From positions 361,094 to 425,093 of the forward strand of contig NW_006768791.1 in the NCBI RefSeq assembly GCF_000204055.1: a DNA stretch of 64,000 nt, given 5' to 3'. Source of the stretch: Melampsora larici-populina 98AG31. Its lineage: Eukaryota; Basidiomycota; Pucciniomycetes; Pucciniales; Melampsoraceae. Positions 11,185 to 24,211 of this stretch are shown here, in pieces (within the stretch, counting starts at the first letter, position 1; each line of letters starts with the position of its first letter). The position numbers and the translations under genes were made by a program. A model generated the notes under the pieces. It did not search any database. It saw only the letters and a program-made list of their open reading frames with translations, and was not told the DNA's origin.

Positions 11185-14100
11185 GAAGAAATCTCACCTC
11201 CTTGGCGCACGATCTTCTTGACATCTTGGTGGACGCTTCCTGGAAACCAGACCCAGCTTTGATCCTCCACTCCGTAATTCTCTTACTGACCTTGGGTCAG
11301 ACTTTGACTTACTATGTCCAGTTGAGCATATTTTTCTTTTCTGAATTTGATTTCGCGCTCTCTAACCTTTGCTCGTCAATCAAATTTTAACAGAATTTGA
11401 GGCACCTTGTTATATCCATTATGGACCAGCAGCTCAACTTCTTTCGGATATCCGCCCCCTCCGACCAACTCACTCTTGTCTATATGTCTTCAATACCCTG
11501 ATTGACGAGTTGATATGGCTTGTCCTCGAGTCTTTAGCCCAACATCAAGAACTCACTGAATCAGAGAAAATCAAATTAACTTATGCACGATCTCATGACA
11601 CCTCTACAAATGAACCTCAGTCTCTCGCTTCGTCCTCATCTCCAACCGAGCATCCTGACTCTCCAGATCGGCGCTCCGGCTGTAAAATCACTTTACCCAT
11701 CAATACCAGCTTCTTGAAAACCTATGGCATCTCTAAAGTCCTACCTCAGAGTATCGGTCGCGATGCAATCTTAGAGGCGGAGGTCGGTTTGCTCGAGTTA
11801 CAAAAAAGGCTGGCTGATTTCATTGATCAGGAGTTTGATGACACCACTAGCGAAATATCCACCCTTGAACTCTTTCATCAACTTCGGATCCAATGTGAAA
11901 TTTTTTCTCCCTTCGCTGGTGATCAGGCGACTTCAAATCGTAGCTCAGCTCATACTGATCACAAGCGAACTCCGAATGACGATGGCATCGTGGGTGAGAT
12001 TAAAGGCCCCGGTTATAACCAGCTTGTCAATCTAGTCAATCACTCTATTCCACTTATGTTGAACCCGATGGGCTTCGAGGCTCAACTTCGAGCGTATAGA
12101 GCTTTATACTCTTATCCGAGCTTGGAACTCGATGCGTTACGAGGAGGAATGGGTCGAAAGTGCGCTAGTACGGTGCTTGACGCACGAATCATGGTTTACT
12201 TTGTTGGTTTGGTTCAATCGCTTGCGACTTATCTCTTGAAGGGTGTTGCAACGGTCGTCGAACGCGATCCGTCTCGGATGTCTGTGAGGCCACATGACTT
12301 GCTCGTCTTCATCGGTGAAGATGAACTCATGACTGGTTTCTGGGACCTATTCGAGCTCACCCGAACCAAAGCCTGTATCGATCGCATGGTCGCCGCGACC
12401 AGTGGCGGATCTTATCATCATCGGACTGGGTCCTTTGGCCGCATCTCTCCTGACACTGTTGACAAGGTGGGCCTCGGGATTGGCGCTAGTCGTTCAGCAA
12501 ATGCCGCACATCCCAGCCACTACGCCTATCTGTTCACAAATCATCATCTTTATATCTCTGCGCTCCAACGGTCAACAGTTTCTCGATCTCAATCGCGCCC
12601 CCCTCGCAAGTCTCATGATCAATCTAACCGCGCTCAATCGATCGAGACCCATCGCTCAACTTCGAATCATTTATCATCAAGTTCTATCTCGTCTCCCTCC
12701 ACCACATCACACCATGCTCCAAGCCCTGTGAACTCATTCAGTGCTGCAGTCTATCATCATCCGGCTCAGCGCAAACCGAATAGTCGTAATACCAGCCAAT
12801 CTTCCTCTCATTATACCCAACTTAGCCCCCGTGATCCTCAGGCAACCGGTAGTCCTGCTCTTGTAACAGTGGGCATTGTGAACCCAGACGCCCCGGAATT
12901 GCTACCAGGAGCTACACTTAAGCGAACGCCATCGTTTGGAAAGCGTAGTAAAGATCGATCGTCCTCGGCAATTTCCCGAGAGACTTCTGATCATGCCAAG
13001 AAATGGTCTCTCTCCTCCGCATCTAACCACGGCCACTCGGATTCTCAGGCGGTCGTATCTCCTGTAAGCGGTCATGCGGCAGCGCGCTCGATGTCTTCGA
13101 CCTCCCGCTCCTCTGTCGCATCCTCACAACAATCTAGAAGGCTCACTGGCCAAGCTTCATTCTCCAACATGAAGGCAATAATTCAAGGTCAATCGAGTAG
13201 CTCTAGTCGGGTAGCAAGGTCGAGAAGTCGAACGGCAGGCAGTGGCCATACGAGTAGACATCATTCAACTACCAGCCCAGTATTCGAAGCGTCCAAGCAC
13301 CCGATCCCTTCCACCCCATCTTCCCTCTATGAAGATACTGACCACGATCGACGGGTAAGTTTCTTCGTGTTGATCCTTGCGCCACATATATGATCTTCAA
13401 TGCTATTATGCTTTTTTTCTAGGAATTTCTTACTATGAGCCCTCAGGATCAGTTTCGATCATTCAATATTGATCCTTCCGCCGATAGCGCTGTGCGTTCT
13501 ACTATTCTTTATATCTTTATGTGCCCAATTGCTCACGTGTCCAAAAATCGGTTCTCTACTAGAATTCGGAGGAGACGCTCGACCGACCCGGGGATACATT
13601 CGACCAATTGATAACTTCTGAACGAACGATGAAAATGTCATTGACTCCGAGCCGATTTCGCTTTCCTGCGGACAAGAATGTTTGTATATATTTCGATTGG
13701 CCAAATATTTCTCCGCCTGATACTAATTTGATTTTCGTCTTGCAAACCTAGCAATCAACAACCGATCACAAAACTGAATGGAACCCTAATAATAGTAGCA
13801 ATGCTACCGAAACTTTAGTCACTCGACCATCGACCTCCCCAACCAAGCCACTCCAACCTCGAACCGAACGTTTACCGCAACATCGTAAACGAGTCTCAGA
13901 GCAACAGGCTCGCCCCCATGCCGTAAAACCTGAGCATCGACACCATCTCAGTAGCTCGGCCACCGAGGGCACAAAGCCTTTTGAGAGATTAACTGAAGCT
14001 GACGAGGCTCAGGACGGGGAGAGTCAACAAAGTGTATTTGAGGATGATGATGACGATAATTTAGCCCGGCCAGGTAACATGACGAGTTTGGTGGAAGCAT

Positions 14101-16122
14101 TAAAGATTGATCCGCCATGGGTCACCCGGACCAAAGCCTCGCTCACTTCGCCGCCATCGGTTTCGTCCTTGCTCACGGATTCTCCAGCCCCATCGACGCA
14201 ATCGTTACTGAGATCCAAGAAGCCCTTGACGTCCTTCTCCATGAAGAAGGCAAATACGAGTGGTAATAAGAAACGCTCAGGTGATTCGTCGATCAACCTG
14301 AAGCAAATAAGTCAACCCAGTTCCCTTCTGTACTCATCTGTGGCGATTTCTCAAATGCGGACCGAACCCTTGCCTCAAGGTACTTTTTTGATATTTTTGG
14401 TGCTATTCCGAATATGTGCGCTGACTTCCTGATCGTCTTTCAATAGCATCGGATAAAATAAATCTTGACATGCGCCACCGATCGCAAAATTCGACTTACT
14501 CAATGATCGAAGACAATGACAATTCGCCGGCAACCGATGCGATCTCAGATGAAGCTATCAAACCTCAAAAGCGCGGTCTAAAGTCGTTGTTCGCTAAACT
14601 GAAAGGCAGGGATGACTTACCAACGCTCATTCGAAGCTCTCAACCTCAATTTGTTTCGTCGGCTATAGGTGGTATCAACCCGAGGGTAAAGGCAGCTGGA
14701 GGACCCCACACAGACTTTCACCGGTCTTTGCCTACGCCATCTCATACGAGTTCGGCCATTTTTCCACGACCTCAACCCGGATCAGCGAGGACTGCTAGGG
14801 TCGTAGATGGGCCGATGAGATTGAGAGCACAGAAATCCTCGCCAATGATTTCGACCAATGCTCATGCGACAAAAGTCGAAGCTGGACCCCGTTCTGCGAC
14901 TTTATTCCCCAACACGGGTTTCGATCAATCACATCAAGATGGGCCTCGTAGAGCAGTCCCTCATAGCATCTCGACGCCCATTCGCCCATTTGATATCCGA
15001 GAAATGCGCACGCCGTCAAAGTCGCCTACACATTTGTCATCTGATCAGGATACTCAGTCGCATCGTATCACACCTCCAGGCTGGGAAATGAACATCGATG
15101 TGCCACCTCCTGTGCCGTCTTTACCATCGTCAGCGAAAAGTATCCGCGAAAGCTACGAAAGTGATCAGAATTATAAAGCTAGTAGTAGTAGCAGTGTTGG
15201 CCGATCGTCAGTCGATCACACAGGCAGCCTTTGCGACACTTCACCTATCTCGAAAGATGGCAAGTCTGCTCGTCAAGTTCCAGCGATAGAAACGTCTGAT
15301 GGAGGACATCAGCAACAGCAACAAGAACTTTTAACTCCTCCAACTGATTTTGAACAAGCTTTTGTCTACCCTTTTATTGGATTAAGTCGAAACGAAAGTC
15401 AAACAGTCAAGCAACGAACCATCACGGCTGGTTCAAATTCATCTGAAGCTAGTAATCAGACCGTTAAATATATGAATCCATCGCCAGTTCTTCATGCTTT
15501 ACTCGCCTCGCCCATCTCACCCTTACGACAAGCTTCAGATCGGATCGAAAAAAGTGAGCGACCTCGACGAATATCATTATCCTCTGCCCATCCTTCCCTC
15601 GGAACTACCGCTGGACCTACCTCTACTTCTTCGTGTCGAGATTCTTCTTCAACTAATAGTACTTCTTGCACATCCGAACTCGTGAGGCAAGAATTTGGTG
15701 GTATGACGAAAGAAGGAGTGGAGGGTACTGAAGTCATGTGCGAAAGCTCACCGTTTATCTTACATAAGAATTTGAAATCAATCGTATCGCCACGATCAGC
15801 GTCAGGTGTTGGATCTTCAAGCATGGCTGGATTGAACCCTATGGAGAGAACATCTGGAAGTGGAGTAGCTGGTGAAGGAAGAAATCAACAAGAAGTTCAA
15901 AAAGGTCGAGAAGGTGAAATGAAGTCAGCTGAAATGAGAACTATTGCAGCTTTGGACCGAGTGAAAGCAAAGATTGGAATATTCAAAAATGTCGAAGAAG
16001 TGATGGAAGCGATTGAAGAAGAACAAAGACAAATCGAATTAGAAATATTACGAAAAGAAACTGAAGAAGAAGAGGAATTAAGGGAAAGTGAAAGTGTTGT
16101 TGGTTGGCTTTTGGATAGTTAG
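11185..16122 (+). CDS. large serine-rich low-complexity protein, unknown function
   Basis: Exons 11185-11295, 11394-13354, 13423-13491, 13563-13679, 13752-14379 and 14447-16122 all join in phase, giving about 1519 residues without the uncertain N-terminus. The first ~350 residues are ordered and helical-looking (DLLDILVDASWKPDP, CYIHYGPAAQLLSDIRP, DELIWLVLESL, GRDAILEAEVGLLELQKRL). A second ordered block lies around 12300-12400 (FIGEDELMTGFWDLFELTR). The rest is long Ser/Pro/Thr/Arg-rich disordered sequence with many basic-Ser patches, typical of phosphorylated scaffold or polarity proteins. The C-terminal ~60 residues are a charged coiled coil. There is no usable ATG in the 11185 exon, so the start lies upstream. 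I do not recognise the family. Confidence 0.7.
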
Positions 16123-18369
16123 AAAGCAGAAGCAAGGAGTATTTGAAGGGAAAACGAGAGGAATTTTAGAAAAGCATTAGCTTCTCTTCTTTGTTCCTTA
16201 TTTTCCCCTCAGGTTTTTGTGGATTATCTTTCAAGATATACGGCCTTGTTCCTGGTTTCTTTCTTCCTTGCCGCGGTATTCTCTTTCTGACTGAGTAGTA
16301 CATATATATATATATATATTTAAGCCACTTAAATCTGTTAGCCATCTTTTCTGGTACCTATTCATAAATATGTCTGTTGCCGAACTAGTGAAGAAGAAAA
16401 TTTTTGTCAGATCGATTGAGTTTATTTATCTTGTGTGTTTGTGTGTGTGTGTGTGTGTGTCTCTTTCACTTTTCTCATTTTTTTTATTGATAAATTGTGC
16501 AAAATACTTATCTCCAATTTTCTAATTGTATTTAATCCTTGAAACCTCATTTTTGTTGTTCAATTCTCTTTTCTTTTGATCATACACTAATATTTATATT
16601 TTTCTTTGTCAAGTATTTAATTTTTTTAAAAAAACAATTGTTTTTCATTTTTGTTAATCGTTATCATCTTTTTTTGAAGCATAAAAACTTATTCTTTTGT
16701 GAAGATTTTTTTAGTTGAGAGTCGAGAATGCCCTGCTAGGTGATTTAATCGCAAGAGTGCCCTTGAATAAGAAAGCTTACATCTAGATCCAATTTGAATT
16801 CAAGGTCGCTGAATTCACTCCACATTTAAATATATGGAAAAGTAGCCAATCCCTGGATTTGTGTCCTTTAGACCTCAGCTAGTCCAAAGTATTGAGCGAC
16901 TAAGAAATTCAGAAACCAACCGGCCTACAAGACCTGCCGGCCATCTTTACTGGAAATTCAGGCACAGCGAATTGGACCAATATGATGTCTGCAGATATGA
17001 CGCGGGTGTGGTACTGCTAGATATGCTTGAACAATGACACAAACATACTGCTGAACTAATTGTACCCTCAAGGCATCTTCGTGATATGAGTCTTGAGTAT
17101 TGCTTGTACATAATTTCCGATTAGGTATGAAGACGAAGCTTTGAAAAGCATTCTGAAAATGTCTGACTTGGCTCATACGATGTGGACTGTGGGTTGTAAC
17201 TTTAAGGTACTTTAGCCGTCATTGAGGTGATCCCAAAGACTTCACCGTTACTGGTGTTGTGCGTCAATCGACCAGTCTGAGTTGGAACTTGGCGCTCTTG
17301 GAGTCAAAGCAGAAAAATTTCCATGTTAACGAGACTTCAGCCTTTCTCGGCACGTTGAGTTAGGTGAACCGCAACACACACCTCAGGATTCCTAACTATG
17401 CTGCTATGGGAATAGGATGACAAAGCTATGAGATCAGAAGATATTGGACATACATTCTGCTCGTGTGGAAGTAGTAGACTGTTGCTGTGATGACTCAAAG
17501 GCTACCTTTTGCAATTAAGACATTTGCTTTCCTAGTTTCACTTGATTTCACATAAGACACTTGGTGGTACCTCCAAAGCCATTAGACGATCACCTATCAT
17601 GCCAACTTGCAGAGGAGGTCTGTCTATTGCATATCAAGGAATTTCTTCTCGAGGTCGAAAGTACTGACCCAAGCTTTTCTACAATGACTCTCTTCTTCTT
17701 CCTACTTGACTTCTTCACCCGCTGCCTTACCAAGTATCCGAAATAGCCGCAAGGGAGTAAGATAGGAAAACTGATGAAAGGAGTTGCAGAGTATATCATA
17801 ATTGTTGAAATGCCGTTTCAGTCACTAGAGCGTCAAAAGCTACAAAGCGCAAGGAATGTTTCTGACATTCTTTCTTTCATGGATGGTTGAGAAAGACTTA
17901 TCAGATGAAGCAGAGATATGGTCTCAAAGATGTCAATCAGAACAATCACTTACACCTCGACCAGGACACCTTCTTTCTTACATATTGTCGCTCAGGTTTG
18001 TTTGCGTGATCCGGAACTTTCCAGATACACTGTGTATGGATTGGTGATTACCTCATCAGTAAGAAGAATTACCTTCACGTCTTTCTTGATGTGGATCTTA
18101 GGGAATTAAAGTAAGAAGTGACCTCAATGTGATTCTGACAGAAGTTAAGAAGCTAGAGAAGTTTATTTGATTTCAAGAGTGACTCCAAGGGAATTAGGCA
18201 GTATCAGCCAATGATTCCCTCAGGAGGATGCAGATAAGAACAGATTTAACAATCAGAGTTAACATGAGAGAAATTATGGGATGAAAATAGCACAGCTGTT
18301 TCAAAAAGACAATCCTCCTTGTACTTTCTTGATGAATAATTAACCAAACATAGTAAAATAGACCTTTAA
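16123..18369. other. 3' region and intergenic, no gene seen
   Basis: AT-rich 3' flank with a TA run (16303-16319) and a GT run (16441-16460), then unique-looking sequence with no supported ORF. Confidence 0.5.
16441..16460. repeat. GT dinucleotide microsatellite
   Basis: Ten GT units in a row, ~320 bp after the stop codon of the upstream gene. Confidence 0.9.
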
Positions 18370-18674
18370 GAGCACCCACTATCATGAGGGTGATCTATCA
18401 CAGATTTTGCGTTCCCGAGCGCGAGATTTGATCATGCATGTTTTACCAAAGTTGGTAACCGCATGAAATCCACTATTGGATGATATACCGTCTGCTTTAC
18501 CTGGTTCCTACGATAAATCAAGGTTTAAACTTTTGTAGATTTGAACAAGCGCGATGCAAAATTTGACGCGTCGTAGGGACTGCAAGTGTAAAACAGGCCC
18601 ATAGTGGACCTGTGTGTCACTTAGCGGTAAAGCTATGATAAATCTCTTGGTTACCGCACCCATAGTGGATGCTC
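18370..18674. mobile_element. Tourist/PIF-Harbinger-like MITE (305 bp)
   Basis: The terminal inverted repeats GAGCACCCACTAT and GAGCATCCACTAT match at 12 of 13 bases. TAA flanks both sides (18367-18369 and 18675-18677), the 3-bp TWA duplication of PIF/Harbinger elements. It has no coding capacity. Confidence 0.8.
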
Positions 18675-19983
18675 TAAGGGATTTCAAGGTTTGAAATGGT
18701 ATGTATACTGCTTGGTCAAAAAGATCTTGCTGGATAACTTTTGAAGTCTAAAGATTTAAATTTCAAAATCTTGATGGTTACATGACTTTCTCTGATCAAC
18801 AAGTTTTGAGCACAGAATCCCTGTGGTGTACACCTCCCATTGGCATTCTCTCTTGAGGTTAGTTGAGAAGTGCTCATTCTGAGCTCACCACAGCATCAGA
18901 TGGAGAATGTAAGAACCACATGATATGTACTTCAATCTATTATCTGACATTTTTTTACTTGAAGGCTCTATATTACTGAAGCTGTCAGAATTTTGCCTTC
19001 TCTGGTCTATGTATCTGCAGCTTCTATCTCACAAAGGCTGATCCTACATAGCACTTCTGATTGAATATTGTTTACTATTCCTTCCCCAATAAACACCCCA
19101 AACAACATGTTTTCAATGTTTATACTCCCATATGCATGAGCATGGGAGGCACAATAAGCGCAACAGAGAGCATCTCACAGCAATATAGGTTTGGTCCTTT
19201 ACAACCCAACAAGCGGCTCCTGAGAGCCAGTGCACCCTCAATGCAGAAAGTCACTGGCTTGAAATTTGAACCGGTCACACAACAAAAGAGGGGCTATAAT
19301 CCTTATTGCATTGTACTTGCCCATTGCAGAGGATATTATTATTGTGAAGTAAGTCACAGCATGTAAATTGGTAGGTATTGAGTACAGATGTGACAACAAT
19401 GGGGATTGGGTGGACACTGCTTGTTGGTGTCCCAAGCTGCAGTTCAAATTTAATTCAATCCAAAAGTGACTAAATATCAGCCACTGTTCAAATGATATCA
19501 AAGCCAGTGATTTTTATTTTTCATTCTTTTGGAAGAAAAAAAAGCTGTGTGGTGTGACAATAAGAGCAGCATACCTCTTGAGCCTACCCGCCTGCCAGCT
19601 TAAAAACACTTGTTGGGCCAAACAAGCAGCCTTTTCAAAAGCCTCTTTGTTTGGATGGCTTAATTCCTGTCACAGGTATCCGCCGGGTAGGTCAGTAGAT
19701 TGAATCAGGTGAATCTGTGACATCTATTTTGATGTGAGCAGCCAAATTCCTACAACTTTGATGGCACCAGAACTTCTGGCTACAACTTGGTTGGCCTTTT
19801 GCCCAAACCCTAATGAAGCTGATTGATTATGAAGACCTTGAGATTTGAAAGCTGAAGTCTAGCCTTCATAATTGGTTTCAAAATGAGAGACCATCTCAAT
19901 GATCAAAGCTAGAAAACACAGATTGTTAGATGTTAGACGCAATTGATCAAAGTGAATTAGCTGTATGAAATATTTACTTTAAT
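18675..19983. other. intergenic; weak inverted-repeat pair
   Basis: No gene seen. A short inverted pair (CCTACCCG near 19585 and CGGGTAGG near 19685) brackets about 110 bp and could be a worn MITE. No clear duplication was found. Confidence 0.3.
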
Positions 19984-21291
19984 GGTATACCACCAAGCTA
20001 TTTTTTTCAAGAGGCTTGCACCTTTTCTTTTGGTGATTTGTTGTATGATTTATTGTCATCTGATCTTTTGTCTTCTTCCTCTTCCTCTTCTGATGCTTTG
20101 TCTTCTGATGTCTCAGGATACATGGCCTCTCCTGCTCCTAATTACCTTTCTTGTTCTTCCTGTGATACCAGGGATTTGTCTTTAGGTTTGGTGAAACTAG
20201 AGCTCAGTAGACTTTCTAAATTTGTCAAGAGGCTTGCACCTTTTCTTTTGGTGATTTGTTGTATGATTTATTGTCATCTGATCTTTTGTCTTCTTCCTCT
20301 TCCTCTTCTGATGCTTTGTCTTCTGATGTCTCAGGATACATGGCCTCTCCTGCTCCTAATTACCTTTCTTGTTCTTCCTGTGATGCCAGGGATTTGTCTT
20401 TAGGTTTGGTGAAACTAGAGCTCAGTAGACTTTCTAAATCCGCTTTGTTTGTATATGGTAGGGGGCAAATCAATAGAGCCCCTCCTTTGGGGTCGCAGTT
20501 TGAGCATTGGCACACAGGCATTCCTGCACTGCGCTCATGTTCTATCTCTGCTAGATTGCCAGGTTTGGTTGATGTCATCAAAATACATCATTTTCTGCAA
20601 AGATTGAATTGTGTCTTCTTCTTAGCTTGATACCTCAATTATGAATGACAAAAAGGACTTACAAAGTATTCACAGCATAAGCCACTCTTAAACAACATGA
20701 TGTGAGCCTAAACACATGCATTTGGTCTTGATTGGTCATTAAGGTTGTCACAATTTCACTAGCATTGTTTGGACTTTTTGGCATCTTGCATCTAACAAAA
20801 TAAACAATTAGACCACTATGACCATCACATCCTGCTTTTCCACTCAGCTGATATGATATTGAAGGGTCCATGGCACCCATGATTACAATCAACTTCACTT
20901 GATTCTGGTTTTGACCCAATTCTAAGGCAGGACTACATGAGAGGATTGAAAACTTTCCTTCACCATATTCCTTTGCTTGTTGCACTTTATCTTTTTCAAC
21001 AGTTATAGAATGATAATGTTGAATACAATCACTGTTGCCAATGTTGATATTGCTAGGATTACCTCTAGCTTTGCATACCACATACATCACATTCAATGTG
21101 AGATCTACAGTTCTTGAGTAAATTACCATTTGGAGAAATTTGTCATTTGAGACCAAGGATTCAGGTGGGATAATGGTGAATAAGTCTTCAGCTTTATTGA
21201 GGGTTTTGGACATGTCTATTTGAATGCAACAAAGCTCTGGGCACACTATCTTGCCTTGGATGATGTTAATGTTTTGGGGGAGAATTTCCAA
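19984..21291 (-). pseudogene. RecQ-like helicase remnant (C-terminal half)
   Basis: Bases 21291-20659 encode the C-terminal half of a helicase paralogous to the copy at 24212-25283: shared blocks include KARGNP, MDPSI, PNNASE and FRLTSCCLR. The motif VI-like stretch, normally GRAGR, has decayed to GKAGCD. A GTAAGT donor at 20659 and an acceptor near 20590 lead to a second exon with CQCSNCDPKGGA, matching CRCSNCDHQRAA in the other copy. The reading frame then stops at 20360. The N-terminal DEAD/DEAH half is missing, and the tail carries a frame-breaking tandem duplication. RecQ helicases unwind DNA in repair; this copy should be inactive. Confidence 0.7.
20007..20439. repeat. near-identical tandem duplication, 218-bp period
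   Basis: Bases 20007-20221 and 20225-20439 are almost identical (one difference seen, A against G near 20166/20384). The unit lies in the acidic tail of the helicase remnant. A period of 218 is not a multiple of three, so it shifts the frame. The high identity points to a recent event. Confidence 0.9.
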
Positions 21292-21548
21292 ACACTTGAT
21301 GATTGAACTTGCTGCCGAATATACGCCAAAGACGATTGACGGTACATGTCAATTTGACTGATCCGCCCGAGGCGCTGTGTCTGTGGCCCGGTTGCGGATA
21401 GTTTCGAGTCATGATGGCACCATTGTTTGACCAATTCCACCATCATTCTTATCATTATCACACCACATCAGATTCAGAACATCCTACGATATCGAACATC
21501 AAGAATTGCAGATAGACTGTATCTAATCCGAACCGAATCCTTCAAGAG

Positions 21549-23236
21549 ATGAACTTACCCAGCTATAGTCTCTCCGATGTACCACCATCTAACATTCTGA
21601 ATGTCTGTCTGGCTACCAAGCCTTATAACTCACTCAATTCAAATCAATCAACCATCACAACTTCGTCAAAGAAGAAAGGGAAAGAACCTGAAATACGTCA
21701 AGAATATCATGAAGAAGATGAATGGGAAGATGCAGAGTATCGGAATTCTAGAATCAAAACCAAACCATCAACCAAATCATCAAATCTTAAAACTCATCAA
21801 TCATCTGATTCTAGTCATGATAATCTAACAGGTTGGGATGAATTCTTTGCAACTGCTAATACTGAAGGTTGGACGATTTATGGAATTCATCCACTTAGAA
21901 TCATTCAAAAACATAGTTTGTAATAAAACTCTCTATCAAACCCTTTCATAAAAAATCAAATCATAAAGAAGTGAATCTTGAACTGATCCTTTCGATTGTT
22001 TTTTTTTGTTTTTTTGAGTAAAGCGATTCCTAACGCATCATTAAAATTTGTTTTACCAATTCATCGAAGTAATATCATCTTTTTGGTTGGAGGACCACCG
22101 AGTCCATTATATTCACCAAACAAAGTCATCATATATGATATCTCAATCTCAAAACCGATTTCATCCATCGAATTTTCATCACAAGTTCTAGGTCTAACAG
22201 CAAGACGTGATAAATTGATTGTAGTTTTACTAAACCGATTGATTTTGTTAAATCTTTATACTCAAAACAACACAACAGTAGAAGAAGTCGGTGAATGGGA
22301 TACATGTAGTAATCCTCATGGATTGGTCTGTTTAGGAACAGAGATTGGTAGTACTTTATTAGTTTTTCCAGGTCGACAAACTGGACAAGTTCAAATTGTT
22401 CAATTACCTGCTTTTGATCCTAATTTAATACCAAGACCTACTTCAAAGACGATCAAGATGAAATCTGAAATTCGAAAAGATCCTTACCCATCTACTTCTA
22501 TTTTAGTTGCTCATACTACTCCTTTGGCTGCTTTGGCTATCACACCTGATGGTCATCTGATTGCGACAGCTTCAAATACTGGTACATTGATTAGAATTTG
22601 GGATTCGAAAAGTAGTAAACTATTGAGAGAATTGAGACGTGGAACTGATGGTGCATCGGTTTGGGGATTGAGATTTAAACCTGATGGATCAGCTATCTGT
22701 GCTAGTAGTGATAAAGGCACGATTCATCTTTGGAATCTGACCAATTCTAGTCAAAGTTCAAATCAATCGAATCAATCTTCTATCGATCGATCGTAAGTCA
22801 TTCTTTTCTCTAATTTCCATTGAATTTTTCATTTTCTTGCGTTTTGCGTTTTTACTAACTAAACTTTGGTTATCGGTTCTACAGATTAACAAGTACAACT
22901 TCCCATCCTGAATCGAAAAAACCATTACCATTGAAACTGTTGAAACCTTATTTACCGAAATACTTTCATTCGAAATGGTCAGATGCATATTACAGATTAC
23001 CTACGATTAATCAAGGATCAAGTTCGATTAGATCATTACCGAATTTGTTTCATGTTTCAAATTTAGAAGATGATGTAAGTTTGATTAGTTGGATTTTGGA
23101 AAACCAAATCATTGTGATCACTAGATCAGGTGGTTGGTTTAGATTAAAAGAAAATGGAACAGAAGAATTAGAGTGTTTGGAATTTCAAAACTTTGGTGAT
23201 GATCATGATTTAAATTGGAGTAGTGATGAAGATTGA
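21549..23236 (+). CDS. WIPI/PROPPIN family WD40 protein (Hsv2/WIPI3-4-like)
   Basis: Phosphoinositide-binding beta-propeller of the Atg18/Hsv2/WIPI family, which acts at membranes in autophagy and vacuole/endosome traffic. Exons 21549-21919, 22019-22792 and 22885-23236 join in phase (498 residues). The family marker LRRG is at residues 329-332 and is followed by the typical SVWGLRFKPDG and ASSDKGTIHLW blades; the preceding blade reads GHLIATASNTGTLIRIWD. A basic, serine-rich insert (about residues 35-85) interrupts the first blade. The LRRGTD context fits the WIPI3/WIPI4/Hsv2 branch better than Atg18, but that is inference. The gene is flanked on both sides by helicase remnants. Confidence 0.85.
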
Positions 23237-24206
23237 CAAAAGAAAAAGAAAGTTTGAAAAGGAAGTTTGTAAATATATATATAATGAATTGACTTTATAT
23301 ATTTTTAATGTTTGATTGATTTCTTTTTTGTATTTCTTTTTGTTTGGATCAGAATGTATTTTTTAAACATATTGTATGAATTAATTTAATGAATGTATCG
23401 TGTTCGACTTGAAAAAAGGTTTAGAACTCGAAACCACTTGATCATCAAAGGTTTATATGTGAGCAAGAACTGTTACTTAAGCGATGACTCAAAAAGCAAT
23501 GGAAAATGTTTTCAAATGAGAGAATTTAAAGGTATACTTCAAGATGTTTTGAATGGATTGATATGATTCATTCTTGAAAGATTTTCATAACAGTTTGACC
23601 CTGAAATAACAAATCAGAAAACTGATTTCTACTGATTTACAAACCAGATGTATGTATGTCGGAATTCTAACGGTAAGGAGATGTAGAATATCCTTAAGTC
23701 TAAGATGGTCACATCCATCATTGTCTTCTCCAAGGTCGTGGAATTGGTTGAATAATTGGATTCAAGTTTTCTCTTTTCTATTTTTGGGGAGCTAATTTTA
23801 GACTAATCAAATCCTGATTTCTTACGTCTCTTCAGTTTATTATAATGAAGTTGAATGAAATCAAGGAATTATTTTGGTTTTTAGATTCGATTGATGAGGT
23901 TCAACTTCAAGATGGGAAGAAGAGCAGAGAATGGTTTACTTATGCACTACTAAAGTAATATATGTGATCATATCCTTGATTGGTTCGATCATCCAAATCG
24001 TGTTAAATGAGCACTTTTCCAGCTTCAAAGGATCAAAAGGTATGTTCTTCATTAGAATAATCATAGTATTCATTCATCTAATGTCGTACAATGTCTTTTT
24101 TAAAAAATAAGCTCAGGAGAATCAAAGTGATCCAATTTGGTGGCGATTCTTTTGTGGAAGGAGCCCAGAGAGTTTTTAAATGATTAAAATTTCCTTGATT
24201 TGTACC
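23237..24206. other. intergenic, no gene seen
   Basis: AT-rich 3' flank of the WIPI-like gene and unannotated sequence up to the helicase remnant. Confidence 0.5.
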
Positions 24207-24211
24207 ATAGC

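Noticed and set aside
20038..20630. Plus-strand ORFs of 121 and 124 codons with Leu/Ser runs
   Set aside because: They are antisense to the acidic tail of the helicase remnant, doubled by the tandem duplication.
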